Of a stretch of DNA of 64,000 nucleotides, positions 20,113-29,578 are shown one piece after another. A program made the translations under genes and the position numbers. Under the pieces are notes generated by a model. The model saw nothing but the letters and a program-made list of their open reading frames with translations. It was not told where the DNA came from and made no database searches. The stretch spans positions 12,551,453 through 12,615,452 of the forward strand of contig NC_087084.1 of NCBI RefSeq assembly GCF_026151205.1, in the 5' to 3' direction. Position 1 is the stretch's first letter; each line of letters opens with the position of its first letter. Source of the DNA: Bolinopsis microptera. Lineage: Eukaryota > Ctenophora > Tentaculata > Lobata > Bolinopsidae.

Positions 20113-20977
20113 GCGCGCAAAAAAGTCAAAATTTTTACCACTTTTTCGGATTTTTACCTCAGAACAAATAGAGGGATTTGTTTTATTTTTACACAATCTT
20201 GTGCGGCTGTCTTTTAGCTATCTTCATGCAATTTTTGCCGACATACCAACAAAATTAACTTGCTCAAAATATCAAAAAACATGGTTTTTTTGGCCTATTT
20301 TTGGCCCAAAAATCGGTTTTTTGCAATTTTACCCCAGAACAATCAGTCCAATCATTTTAAAACCACTTTCAATCGATTCTACGGTCAAAAATACGTCTAG
20401 TAAGGTGTATCTGGGGTCCCTAGCGTATCGAGCAGACAATGCCCGTAAGAGCCTTTACTATTAAGTTTGAATAATTTTTTGCAGTTGTATTAAATCAACC
20501 CAAAAATAGTCACATCGTGTTTGCCTAAATTTTTCCTTTCCGAGAAGTACCCACTTCATATACTTAATCGAAGTTTGAATATTGTCACTCCGCAAGCGTT
20601 TTTGCCAAATTTTCGACGCGCACTACGCGCAAAAGCATTTAGTTGTTATCAATTGGCACCCGCGCGTTCATCATAAATTTCAAACAGCTATAACTCAGCG
20701 AGATTATGTCCGTTCTAGCTCATATTTTCACACTAAATAGAAAATAATGTGATCTTATTGCTGACAAAATATGGATATAATTACTTTATTTGCCTTAGAG
20801 TAATAGACTGTCAAAGTTTAAAACACGCATTGGTATAGCACGTGACTAATAAGGCCAAATTTATACTTCTTAACATATTATCGATCCTTAGACATCATAC
20901 TATTGTGTCCAATTAGCGGTTAGGTCTCTAAACTCGTAGCAGAAAACACGTCTTTTTGCCCGTAAGAGCCTCTACTA
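20113..20977 (-). repeat. Right terminal subunits A' and B' of the 14.5 kb element
   Basis: 20113-20460 is the inverted partner of 6477-6823 and ends with a one-mismatch TIR (GCCCGTAAGAGCCTTTACTA). 20461-20977 is the outer subunit, ending with the perfect TIR. The order of subunits is A, B from the left edge but B', A' from the right edge, so the two ends are not a simple palindrome. Confidence 0.7.
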
Positions 20978-21684
20978 GAATAACAAATAAGGAATCAGCG
21001 TCCATGGTCCAAGATTTGTAGGTTTATAGCCTACCAAGACGCGCGCCGAGTTGGACTCGTCGACGGTCTTGAATATTATTGATATGTTTTACGAGTATCA
21101 GCCGTTAATCCAAAGTACATTAACAAGTGATACTCGTTTATCGGGTGATACTCTTAAAATAATTGAGTCCAACTCGGCGCGCGTCCTGGTAGGTCATAAA
21201 CCTACAAATACTCGTTTGTAGGTTTACAACCTACCAGGACGCGCCGAGTTGGACTCGTCGACGGTCAATATATGGAACAGATATTTTACGAGTATCACCC
21301 GTTAAATACTCGTAAAATATTTGTTCCAAGACCGTCAACGAGTCCAATCCGGCGCGCGTCTTATAGTAGGTCATAAACGTGAAACGTAAACCTACAAAAG
21401 ATACACAGACTGAAGCTACTTTAATAAACCCCAGGGCCCTTCAGCTTCTTCATAATCATTCTTTAACACAATGCAATTATAAATGCTTGGTTAATGATTC
21501 AGTGAAACCAGAAATGCAGCTCATAAAGTGCCATGGGCTGCTAAAATGCGTAGTTGATAGTTCGTACGTATTAGTATTACGTAATTTAACGTAATATAAA
21601 CACTCCCCCCCCCCCCCCATTAGAGATGCTTGTGGAAGTTGATTTCTACTGGCTATGTGCCAAGGATTCCTAACTGCTAATGAT

Positions 21685-21950
21685 TTGTCATACGTTGTAT
21701 CACGTCGTGACCCCACTGTCGTTTCACTATAGTAGTTTCACTATAGTCGTTTCACTGTAGAGTTTCAACGATACAGGGCGGGTCATATATATAATATTAA
21801 TACAACGTATGAAAAGTCATACGTTGTATGACCTCAGACCTGCCGCGCACGAGTGCGCGGCTCCCCCTGTCATGTATCGTAGAACTAGAAAGGATATTAG
21901 TGAAACAACGGGGATATTAGTGAAACGATGGGGGTCACGACGTGATACAA
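21685..21950. mobile_element. MITE with 8 bp target duplication (arm L copy)
   Basis: Runs from TTGTCATACGTTGTATCACG to CGTGATACAA, with TGTATCACGTCGTGACCCC inverted at both ends, flanked by CTAATGAT and CTAATGAG. The arm R copy (49356-49601) keeps perfect CTCATTAG on both sides. It inserted before the segmental duplication. A third, shorter member is at 51837-51941. Confidence 0.75.
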
Positions 21951-22309
21951 CTAATGAGGGGATATAATCAGTGACCAGATGATATTTTGTAAGAAGGCAG
22001 AAGTCAGCAAATATGCATTATGCTTCTATAATTAATTCTTCTATAATTAATTTTTCTGCAACATTACAAATTAAACGCTCAAGTTTGTCAACAATTAACA
22101 ATTCTATCGGTTATCAAATCGACAGTATTTTGCTTCGCAATGTAAAACTAAAAGCGCATATTCCAATTCGCCCCATTCCTTGTGATTTGAGTTAGAACTC
22201 TGTTTTTATCGCCCAAAATGTAAAAGTCTACAGAAATTCTTGAGTTCATAGAGTCTTGATATATTTAGTGCATGATCGCGCTTAATCCCTTCTAATAAAA
22301 TCATAAAAA

Positions 22310-22636
22310 TCATCCACATGACAAGACAAATTTATGTTGTTGATCCGTGTCAGAAAATAAATTAAACCTTATTTTAAAATTGTCTTTGAGCAGTTGTGAA
22401 TGCTGCGTAACCAGTAAAACATTTGTAAGAACGGTTATTTTGTAGGCGAGTGTTACACGCTCCACGATTCTGTTTTGATATTCGTCAGGTTCAATGTAAA
22501 GGAACGTTATGGACCACGAATCACGGTAAAACGTGCCAATATCACGTGACTCACAGGGACCGTTATCAAATTTGCAGTCGGTGAAAGGCGTTGGTTCTTT
22601 TCCCTTTCTAAGGAGCACATTTAACACTTTTACCAA
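22310..22636 (-). CDS. Hypothetical ORF downstream of TRIP12 (arm L)
   Basis: 108 codons open on the minus strand; I recognise no family. The frame contains KEPTPFTDCKFDNGPCESRD and ends FNLFSDTDQQHKFVLSCG. The copy at 48684-48989 keeps the frame to the same stop, with one 3-base in-frame difference (SR lost) and two substitutions (F to S, L to P). Only TTG or GTG would start the arm L copy, so it may be an exon or just 3' UTR of TRIP12. Confidence 0.3.
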   Translation of the reverse strand: MVKVLNVLLRKGKEPTPFTDCKFDNGPCESRDIGTFYRDSWSITFLYIEPDEYQNRIVERVTLAYKITVLTNVLLVTQHSQLLKDNFKIRFNLFSDTDQQHKFVLSCG

Positions 22637-22950
22637 ACATTACAAAACAATGTCGTCGTGAAATTGCTCCTTTTAATTCCTGCTAAACATTTTGTTCTCG
22701 ACCAGTATATTTTTCAGTAGATTGTCCCAGGAACACAACACATTGAAAACAACATCTCAAAAACGTGGAGTTTCAACTTTTCAGAACAAAAACCGACCAA
22801 CTTCTTATTTCTCCATCAACTTGAGATATCTTTAAAATTGCAGTGATGTAACGACAAGTCATCTTATTGTGTTTTAATCCGGCGAGATGAAACAAATAAA
22901 GAATGTCTTGAAAGCGATCGGAGACCATGTAAATTAGACCAAAACAGAAG

Positions 22951-22972
22951 TCACGTGATTCAGATCACGTGA
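22951..22972. promoter_or_regulatory. Double CACGTG hairpin just after the TRIP12 stop
   Basis: TCACGTGAT, loop TCAG, ATCACGTGA: a perfect 9 bp stem, two bases beyond the stop codon. Each half contains the E-box CACGTG. It is nearly intact in arm R. It may be a 3' UTR structure or a transcription-factor site. Confidence 0.6.
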
Positions 22973-22974
22973 TG

Positions 22975-24439
22975 TTACGAGAGATGGAAAGAGTTCTGAC
23001 CCTCGCTAATGGCGATGAGAAGCTTGCTTCTGAGTGACTGAGTGGTTGAGTAGTCAGGAAGTTTGAGGTAGTTTACACATGTCATTACACTGGGCAGGTA
23101 GCTGTCAGGTGGTCCGTCCACTGACTTCTTTACTACCGTCAAACGGGGGTGCAGCGCCTTGAAACCTGCGACAGAGGAGTCAATATTAGTATTTAGTACA
23201 CTATACAATGTATAATACACTAAACAATTATGTATACATTATGTACACTATACGATTATACATACTTTATATCTACCGTAAGATAAATTCTGTTGAATTT
23301 TAATAACAAGACCGTGGCATCATTCACTGTAAGAATTATCTCCGAGTTATTTTGAGGAATTTAACGTCGGTATTTATTAATTATTAAAGCTTACCTCCCA
23401 CAGGGAGTCTGGGACAACCTGTAACGAACTTTAGGAAGGCTCTTTGTTCATTTGGCTGGAAGTCAATCATCACCTGAAGTAAAGTGTCAGTTGAGAGTTG
23501 AAAACGTTGTTCATTTATAATCAACCAACTTTTAGAACAAGCACAAATGGGCTTTATTTCGGTATTTAAAGAGGTTAAATTGAGTTGTTTTAATTTAGGG
23601 GTCAAATACCAAGGTACCAGCTACACGTAAAGGTAACAACAGTGTACATTACCCGCCTCCCCACCTGTATGAGATGTTTAACAGCGGTAGAAGACGCAGT
23701 GTAGCCGTGATCAGGTTGCAGAGTGGTACACAGATCCTCCTCAGTCCACCGACCAGGACCAGTGCCGCAGAGCAGTTGAGACATTTCGTTAGCGTAGAAG
23801 AGTTGGAGGTGAGAGAGGGGCATGACAGAGCTGAAGCCTTGTCGCAACGCTTCCATCTGCTTTCTTACACCTGGTGAGATGGTGTTTAGTTCAACTTAAA
23901 CACAAGGATATATTTTTTAAGAACCGGGAAGACAAGGCGAAGTAGAATGAGACAAGACGAGACAAGATAAGGTTTTAGATGCAATGATAAGATAAGAAAG
24001 ATAAGATTCCTTTACCTTCTCGAAGAGTGTAATTAACAACAGCACACAAGTACTCCTCGACATTCTCAATAGTAAGAGCCACAGTGTGACCTCCACCTGT
24101 TAGTTCTATATCAGTTCCGGGCAGGACAAAGTCTAGACACAGGTCATCAAGTGTGGCTCCGTTATCATCTGTTATCTGTAAAACAAGGATTTGTATTATA
24201 CCAGCAATGTGTTCCACTGAAGTATTCTTTACACGAGGCATATTTTTCGTAGGTCGCCTATGAAGAAAGAAATATATGCGTAGACTAAGGGAAGATAATC
24301 TCTTAGATAACCGCTGTACCTGTTTGATAAGACTATCTTTTCTCTCTTGGGTGAGATCTTCTTGTTTCAAGATAGCTTCTTTCTTGAGGGCGAATATTTC
24401 CACTTGCTTGAGTGAAGAATGAAGCACTTCATCTATATC
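22975..24439 (-). CDS. TRIP12: E3 ubiquitin ligase TRIP12, last five exons (HECT C-terminal half)
   Basis: Exons on the minus strand: 24439-24320, 24175-24016, 23870-23665, 23473-23395, 23165-22975, each with GT donor and AG acceptor and consistent phase. The joined product covers [88 protein letters not shown] and ends SFHLS, close to vertebrate TRIP12 to the last residue. The catalytic HECT cysteine is encoded at 23079-23077 (MTC). HECT ligases take ubiquitin from an E2 onto this cysteine and pass it to the substrate; TRIP12 is nuclear and acts in the N-degron/ubiquitin-fusion degradation and DNA-damage pathways. Exons for the HECT N-lobe should lie further right but were not recognised; a 41 bp repeat, poly-G and a GGA satellite follow. 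Confidence 0.9.
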
Positions 24440-24546
24440 CTGAAAACAGAAATACATCATAATGGGACTCTAGAGGTTGTACAACGAATCTCAATTGGTT
24501 AAACAAATATTTGGAATCACTGATAAATTAGATAACTTGTACTAAT

Positions 24547-24684
24547 CACGTGACACAAACTAACCAATCAGTATACAGTATTACCACCACGTGACACAAA
24601 TTAACCAATCAGTATACAGCATTACCACCACGTGACACAACCCAACCAATCAGTATACAGTATTACCACCACGTGACACAAACT
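24547..24684. repeat. 41 bp tandem repeat with CACGTG
   Basis: Three full copies and part of a fourth, starting CACGTGACACAAACTAACC, with period exactly 41. It lies in a TRIP12 intron, just upstream of the last recognised exons. Confidence 0.9.
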
Positions 24685-24686
24685 AA

Positions 24687-24712
24687 GGGGGGGGGGGGGG
24701 GGGGGGGGGGGG
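24687..24712 (+). repeat. Poly-G run (26 G)
   Basis: Homopolymer at the junction between the 41 bp repeat and the TTTTTGTCCG foldback; a likely weak point in the assembly. Confidence 0.9.
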
Positions 24713-24714
24713 AT

Positions 24715-24830
24715 CATGTTATTTTTTGTCCGTTTTTGTCCGTTAATTTTTGTCCGTTTTGAAAATATAGCTGCCAAACGGACAAAAACGGACAAAAACG
24801 GACAAAAATTGTAACTTTTGATTTAAATTT
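24715..24830. repeat. TTTTTGTCCG foldback unit 1
   Basis: Three copies of TTTTTGTCCG, a short spacer with ATATAGCTGCC, then three of CGGACAAAAA: a large cruciform. Related units lie at 27376-27476, 28112-28246 and 29436-29578, each at an edge of a GGA-rich block. Confidence 0.85.
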
Positions 24831-25109
24831 TCTCCACAATTTGTAACAGGCTATCTGCAGAAATGGGTAGCCCGGTTAATGACCATGGTCCTTTCTCAAA
24901 CTTTTAATCTTCAATTAGGCACAAAGAATAGTCTACACATTTTTTAATAACATAAAAAGGGATGAAAAGTTTTATTACTGGAGAGTAAAACTTTGTTAAA
25001 CACAAAGATTCTTGAGCACATTTTGAGTCAGACTCAAATGCGCTTAAAAACATTTTAGTATATAACAATAAATTATGTTAACAATAACACCAACAATAAT
25101 TATAAATTG
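24831..25109. other. AT-rich stretch before the GGA satellite
   Basis: No gene is seen; ordinary AT-rich sequence. Confidence 0.5.
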
Positions 25110-27366
25110 AACAAATTATTGAGAGATGAAAGAGAGGAAAAGGAGGAGGGGGACTGAGGAGGGGGACGGAGGAGGGAGAAGAGGGGGGCTGAGGAGGAGT
25201 GAGACTGAGAAGGAGAACTGAGGAGGAGGAATGAATAGGAGGAGGAGAAGAAGGACTCAAGAGGAGGAGGACCCAAGAGGAGGAGGACCCAGGAAAAGGT
25301 CCCATGAGGAGGACTGGGGAGGAGGAGGACCGATGAGGACTGATGAGGACTGATAAAGAGGACTAAGGACGAGGAGGAGGAGGAGGAGGAGAAGAACTGA
25401 GGAGTGAGGAGGAGGACTGATGAGGAGAAGGAGGTGTATGAGGAGGATGAGGAGGAGAAAGGAGATAAAGGATGAGGATAAGGAGGACTGAGGAGGAGGA
25501 CTAGTGAAGAGGACTGATGAGGAGGAGGACTGAGAAGGGGAGGACTTAGGAGGACTGAGGAGGGGAGGACTTAGGAGTAGAAGGAGGAAGAAGACTGAGG
25601 AGGATCAGGAGGACCCAGGAAGAGGAGGAAGAGGAGGAGGACTGAGGAGGAGAAGGAGGACCCAAGGGGAGGAACCAGGAAGAAGAGGAGGAAGAGGACT
25701 GAGAAGGAGGAGTGAGACTGAGAAGGAGAACTGAGGAGGAGGAATGAATAGGAGGAGGAGAAGAAGGACTTAAGAGGAGGACTGAGGAGGAGGAGGACTA
25801 AGGAGAAGGATGAGGAGGAGGACCCAAGAGGAGGAGGACCTAAGAGGAGGAGGACCCAGGAGGAGGACCCAGGAAAAGGCCCCAAAAGGAGGACTGGGGA
25901 GGAGGAGAACTGATGAGGACTGATGAGGACTGATAAAGAGGACTAAGGACGAGGAGGAGGAGGAGGAGGAGGAGAAGGAGTGAGCAGTGAGGAGGAGGAC
26001 TGATGAGGAGGAGGTGTATGAGGAGGATGAGGAGGAGAAAGAAGATGAAGGAAGGAGATGAAGGATGAGGATAAGGAGGACTGAGGAGGAGGACTGGTGA
26101 AGAGGACTGATGAGGAGGAGGACTGAGAATGGGAGGACTTAGGACTTTAGGAGGACTGAGGAGGGGAGGACTTAGGATGAAGAGGAGGATTGAGGAGGAG
26201 GAAGACTGAGGAGTAGAAGGAGAAAGAAGACTGAGGAGGATCAGGAGGACCCAGGAGGAGGAGGAAGAGGAGGAGGACTGAGGAGGAGAAGGAGGACCCA
26301 GGAGGAGGAACCAGGAAGAAGAGGAGGAGGAGGACTGAGAAGGAGAAGGAGGACTGAGAAGGAGAAGGAGGACTGATGAGGAGGATGAGGATGAGGAGGA
26401 GGGTGACTGGGGAAAGGATTGAGGAGGAGGAAGACTGAGGAGGAGGAAGAGGAGAAGGACTGAGGAGGAGAAGGACTGAGGAGAAGGAAGAGGAGGAGGA
26501 CTGAGGAGGAGGACCCAGGAGGAGGAGGACACAGGAAAAGGCCCCAGGAGGAGGAGGATGACTTGGGAGGAGGAGGACTGATGAGGACTGATGAGGAGGA
26601 GAAGTAAGTGGATGAAGAGGATGAGGAGGACTGAGGAGGAGGACTGGTGAGCAGAAGGAGGAGGAGGATAACTGAGGAGGAGGAGAAAGACTGAGGAGGA
26701 GAAGAGGGATCCAGGAGGAGAACCCAGGAGGAGGAGGAGGAGGACTGAGGAGGAGGACTAAGGAGAAGGAGGACTGATGAGGAGGATGAGGAGGAGGGTG
26801 ACTGGGGAAAGGACTGAGAAGGACTGAGGAGGATAATGCGGACTGAGGAGGAGGAACCAGGAAAAGGAGGAGGAGGACTGAAGAGGAGGACTGAGAAGGC
26901 GAAAGAGGACTGATGAGGAGGATGAGGATGAGGAGGAGGGTGACTGGGGGAGGACTGAGGAGGAGGGTGACTGGGGGAGGACTGAGGAATATGAGGAAGA
27001 CTGAGGAGGAGGAGGAAGAGGAGAAGGACTGAGGAGGAGGAGGACTGAGGAGGAGGAGGAGGACTGAGAAGGAGGAGGACTGAGGAGGAGGAGGACTGAG
27101 GAGGAGGAGGAGGAGGAGGAGGAGGAGGAGTGAATAGGAGGAGGAGGGGACTGGGCAGGACTGAGGAGGAGGACTGAGGAAAAGGATGAGGAGGAGGACT
27201 GAGAAGGAGGACTGAGCTGAGGAGGAGAACTGAGGACTGAGGAGGAAGAGGAGGAGGATGAAGAGGAGGTGGACCCAAGAGGAGGAGGTCCCAGGAGGAG
27301 GACCCAGGAGGAGGACTCAGGAGGAGGAGGAGGATGACTGAGGAAGACTGAGGAGGAGGAGGAAGC
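25110..27366 (+). repeat. GGA-rich satellite, block 1
   Basis: Almost pure purine on the + strand, based on GGA/GAGGACTGA words. It has higher-order structure: a marker segment (CAGGAAAAGG...CTGATGAGGACTGATGAGGAC) recurs near 25290, 25875 and 26530, giving a period of roughly 585-660 bp. Minus-strand frames rich in Ser, Pro and Leu are translation artefacts. Confidence 0.95.
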
Positions 27367-27375
27367 ATCTAAATA

Positions 27376-27476
27376 TTATTTCCATTTTTGTTATTTTTTG
27401 TCCGTTTTTGTCCGCTCTATTGTTTGTCCGTTTTGATAATATAGGGTTCCGAACGGAAAAAACAGGATCCCCCCTG
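27376..27476. repeat. TTTTTGTCCG foldback unit 2
   Basis: Degraded version of unit 1, preceded by ATCTAAATATTATTTCCATT and ending AACAGGATCCCC. Confidence 0.8.
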
Positions 27477-27916
27477 GAGGAGGAGGATGAGAAGGATGAC
27501 TGAGGAGGAGGACTGAGGAGGACTGAGAAGGAGGAGGACTGAGGAGTACTGAGGAGGATCGCTGAAGAGGATGGCTGAGGAGGATGACTGAGGAGGATGA
27601 CTGAGAGGGAGGAGGAGGAGGACTGAGAAAAAGGAGGAGAAAGAGGACCCAGGAGGAGGACTCAGGAGAAAGAGGAGGAGGAGGACTCAGAAGGAGGAAT
27701 GAGGAGGACTCAGAAGGAGGAATGAGAAGGAGGAGAACTGAGGAGGAGGAGGAGGAGGACTGAATAGGAGGAGGAGGGGGACTGGGGGAGGACTGAGGAG
27801 GAGGAGTACTGACGAAAAGGATGAGGAGGAGGAATGAGGAGAAGGACTGAGGACTGAGGAGGAAGAGGAGGAGGATGAAGAGGAGGAGGAGGACCCAGGA
27901 GGAGGAGGACTGAGGA
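27477..27916 (+). repeat. GGA-rich satellite, block 2
   Basis: Starts GGAGGAGGAGGATGAGAAGG; its whole sequence reappears in block 3 from about 28250, about 785 bp further on, with many single-base indels. Confidence 0.9.
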
Positions 27917-28111
27917 GTTTGGGGACCGGTTTTTGGTACCCGGCCAATGTTTACAAAATAATATAATACATAACAATATAATTTTATTTAATATGCGTGA
28001 ATATGAAAATTGAAAATGTTGATTACGTCTATTCATTAAAAACAAAAACAGAAATTTTAAAAATTAAAACTTGTATATCATGATTTATTAACATATAGTG
28101 ACAAAGAGGAG
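27917..28111 (-). pseudogene. LINE 3' tail fragment
   Basis: GGTACCCGGCCAATGTTTAC and the AT-rich sequence after it match the 3' end of the LINE at 45761-47703 (GGTACCAGCCAATGTTTAC near 45779). It is a short remnant wedged between two satellite blocks. Confidence 0.55.
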
Positions 28112-28246
28112 GTAGATCTAATTATTATTCCCATTTTTGTTATTTTTTGTCCGTTTTTGATCCCGTTTTTGTCCGCTCTTTTTTTTGTCCGTTTAGATAA
28201 TATAGGGTTCCGAACGGAAAAAAAACGGATAAAAAACAGGATCCCT
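28112..28246. repeat. TTTTTGTCCG foldback unit 3
   Basis: As units 1 and 2, ending AACAGGATCCCTGCG, directly followed by GGA repeats. Confidence 0.8.
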
Positions 28247-29429
28247 GCGAGGAGGAGGAGGAGGAGAAGGATGACTGATGGGAGGAGGACTGAGGAGGAT
28301 GAGAAGGAGGAGGACTGAGGAGTACTGAGGGAGGATCGCTGAAGAGGATGGCTGAAGGAGGATGGCTCTGAGGAGGTTGACTGAGGAGGATGACTGAGAG
28401 GGAGGAGGAGGAGGACTGAGAATGAGGAGGAGAAAGAGGACCCAGGAGGGAGGACTAAGGAGGAAGGAGGAGGAGGAAGGACTCAGAAGGTGGAATGAGG
28501 GAGGTCTCAGAGGAGGAATGAGAGGGGAGAACTGGAGGAGGAGGAGGAGGACTGAATAGGAGGAAGGAGGGGGACTGGGGGAGGACTGAGGAGGAGGAAG
28601 TACTGACGAAAAGGATTGAGGAGAGGATGAGGTGAATGGAACTGAGGACTGAGGAGGAAGAGGAGGAGGATGGAAGAGGAGGAGGAGGACCAGGAGGAGG
28701 AGGAGACCCCCCTCAGGCGGATGATGAAGATTGCAGAGGAGGAGTACTGAGGAGGACTGAAGAAGGACTGTGGAGGATGGCTGAGGAGGATGCTGAGGAG
28801 AAGGTGGAGGAGAAGGTTGGAAAGAGGAGGAGGAGGAGGAGGAGGTGGACGAGGAGGAGGAGGAGGAGGAGGAGGAGGGGAGGAGGAGGATGAGGGAGGA
28901 GGAGGAGGACGGAGGAGGAGGAGGAGGAGGAGAGAGGAGGAGGAGGAGGAGGAGGAGGAGGAGGAGGAGGAGGTGGAGGAGGAGGAGGAGGTGGAGGAGG
29001 AGGAGGAGGAGGAGGAGGGAGGAGGAGGAGGTGGAGGAGGGGAGGAGGAGGAGGAGGAGGAGGAGGAGGAGGAGGAGGAGGAGGAAGGAGGAGGAGGAGG
29101 AGGGCGGAGGAGGAGGGGCAGGAGGAGGAGGAGGAGGAGGAGGAGAGGAGGAGGAGGAGGAGGAGGTGGAGTGGAGGAGGAGGAGGAGGAGGAGGGTTAG
29201 TCTGGAGGAGGAGGAGGATGGAGGAGAGGAGGGGAGGAGGAGAGGAGGAGGAGGAGGGAGGGAGGAGGAGGAGGAGGAGGAGGTGGAGGAGGAGGTAGGA
29301 GGCTAGGGAGGAGGAGGAGGTGGAGGAGAGGAGGAGGGAGGAGGAGGAGGAGGAGGAGGAGGAGGAGGACGTGTGAGGAGGAGGAGGAGGAGGGGGGAGG
29401 GAGGAGGAGGGGAGGAGGAGGAGGACAGC
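28247..29429 (+). repeat. GGA-rich satellite, block 3
   Basis: The first 450 bp duplicate block 2; the rest (from about 28800) is nearly pure GGA/GGT trinucleotide. Frames rich in Glu, Arg and Gly are artefacts. Confidence 0.95.
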
Positions 29430-29435
29430 AGCATC

Positions 29436-29578
29436 TAAATGTTATTTCAATTTTTGTTATTTTTTATCCGTTTTTGTCGTTTGTGTTCCGTTTTGTCGTT
29501 TTTGTCCGCTTTTTTTGTGTCACGTTTTGAATTATAGCTGCCCAAACGGACAAAACGGACAAAAAAAACTGTGCCCCC
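29436..29578. repeat. TTTTTGTCCG foldback unit 4
   Basis: Closes the satellite region; TTTTTGTCGTTT and CGGACAAAACGGAC pair as an imperfect stem. Confidence 0.75.

Larger units (their letters stand above)
6477..20977. mobile_element. 14.5 kb TIR element of unknown superfamily
   Basis: Both ends carry TAGTAGAGGCTCTTACGGGC plus A in inverted orientation (21 bp, perfect), flanked on each side by GAA (6474-6476 and 20978-20980). The flanks join seamlessly in the inverted arm near 52437-52447, which reads as an uninterrupted site with AAA where GAA is duplicated here. No transposase, integrase or polymerase frame is visible inside, so this looks like a non-autonomous or decayed large element. It has become a host for other insertions (LINEs, a foldback element, a MITE, telomere-like arrays). 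The size recalls Polinton/Maverick elements, but the 3 bp duplication and lack of genes do not support that. Confidence 0.7.
20981..23703 (+). repeat. Inverted segmental duplication, arm L, inner part
   Basis: Matches the reverse complement of 45654-52440 once the insertions there are removed. It contains the last two and a half TRIP12 exons, a conserved 108-codon frame, a MITE and a run of TACGAGTATCACCCG-type repeats (20995-21400) bracketed by TTGTAGGTTTATGACCTACC. Exon sequences in the two arms are almost identical, so the duplication is recent relative to most of the other repeats. Confidence 0.9.

Noticed and set aside
6477-20977. Polinton/Maverick identity for the 14.5 kb element
   Set aside because: Size fits, but there is no integrase, protein-primed polymerase, ATPase or capsid frame, and the duplication is 3 bp rather than 6.
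25571-29306. Long Ser/Pro/Leu-rich or Glu/Arg/Gly-rich open frames, up to 375 codons
   Set aside because: They are translations of GGA trinucleotide satellite; all frames are open because purine-rich repeats lack stops, and no start, domain or codon pattern supports a gene.
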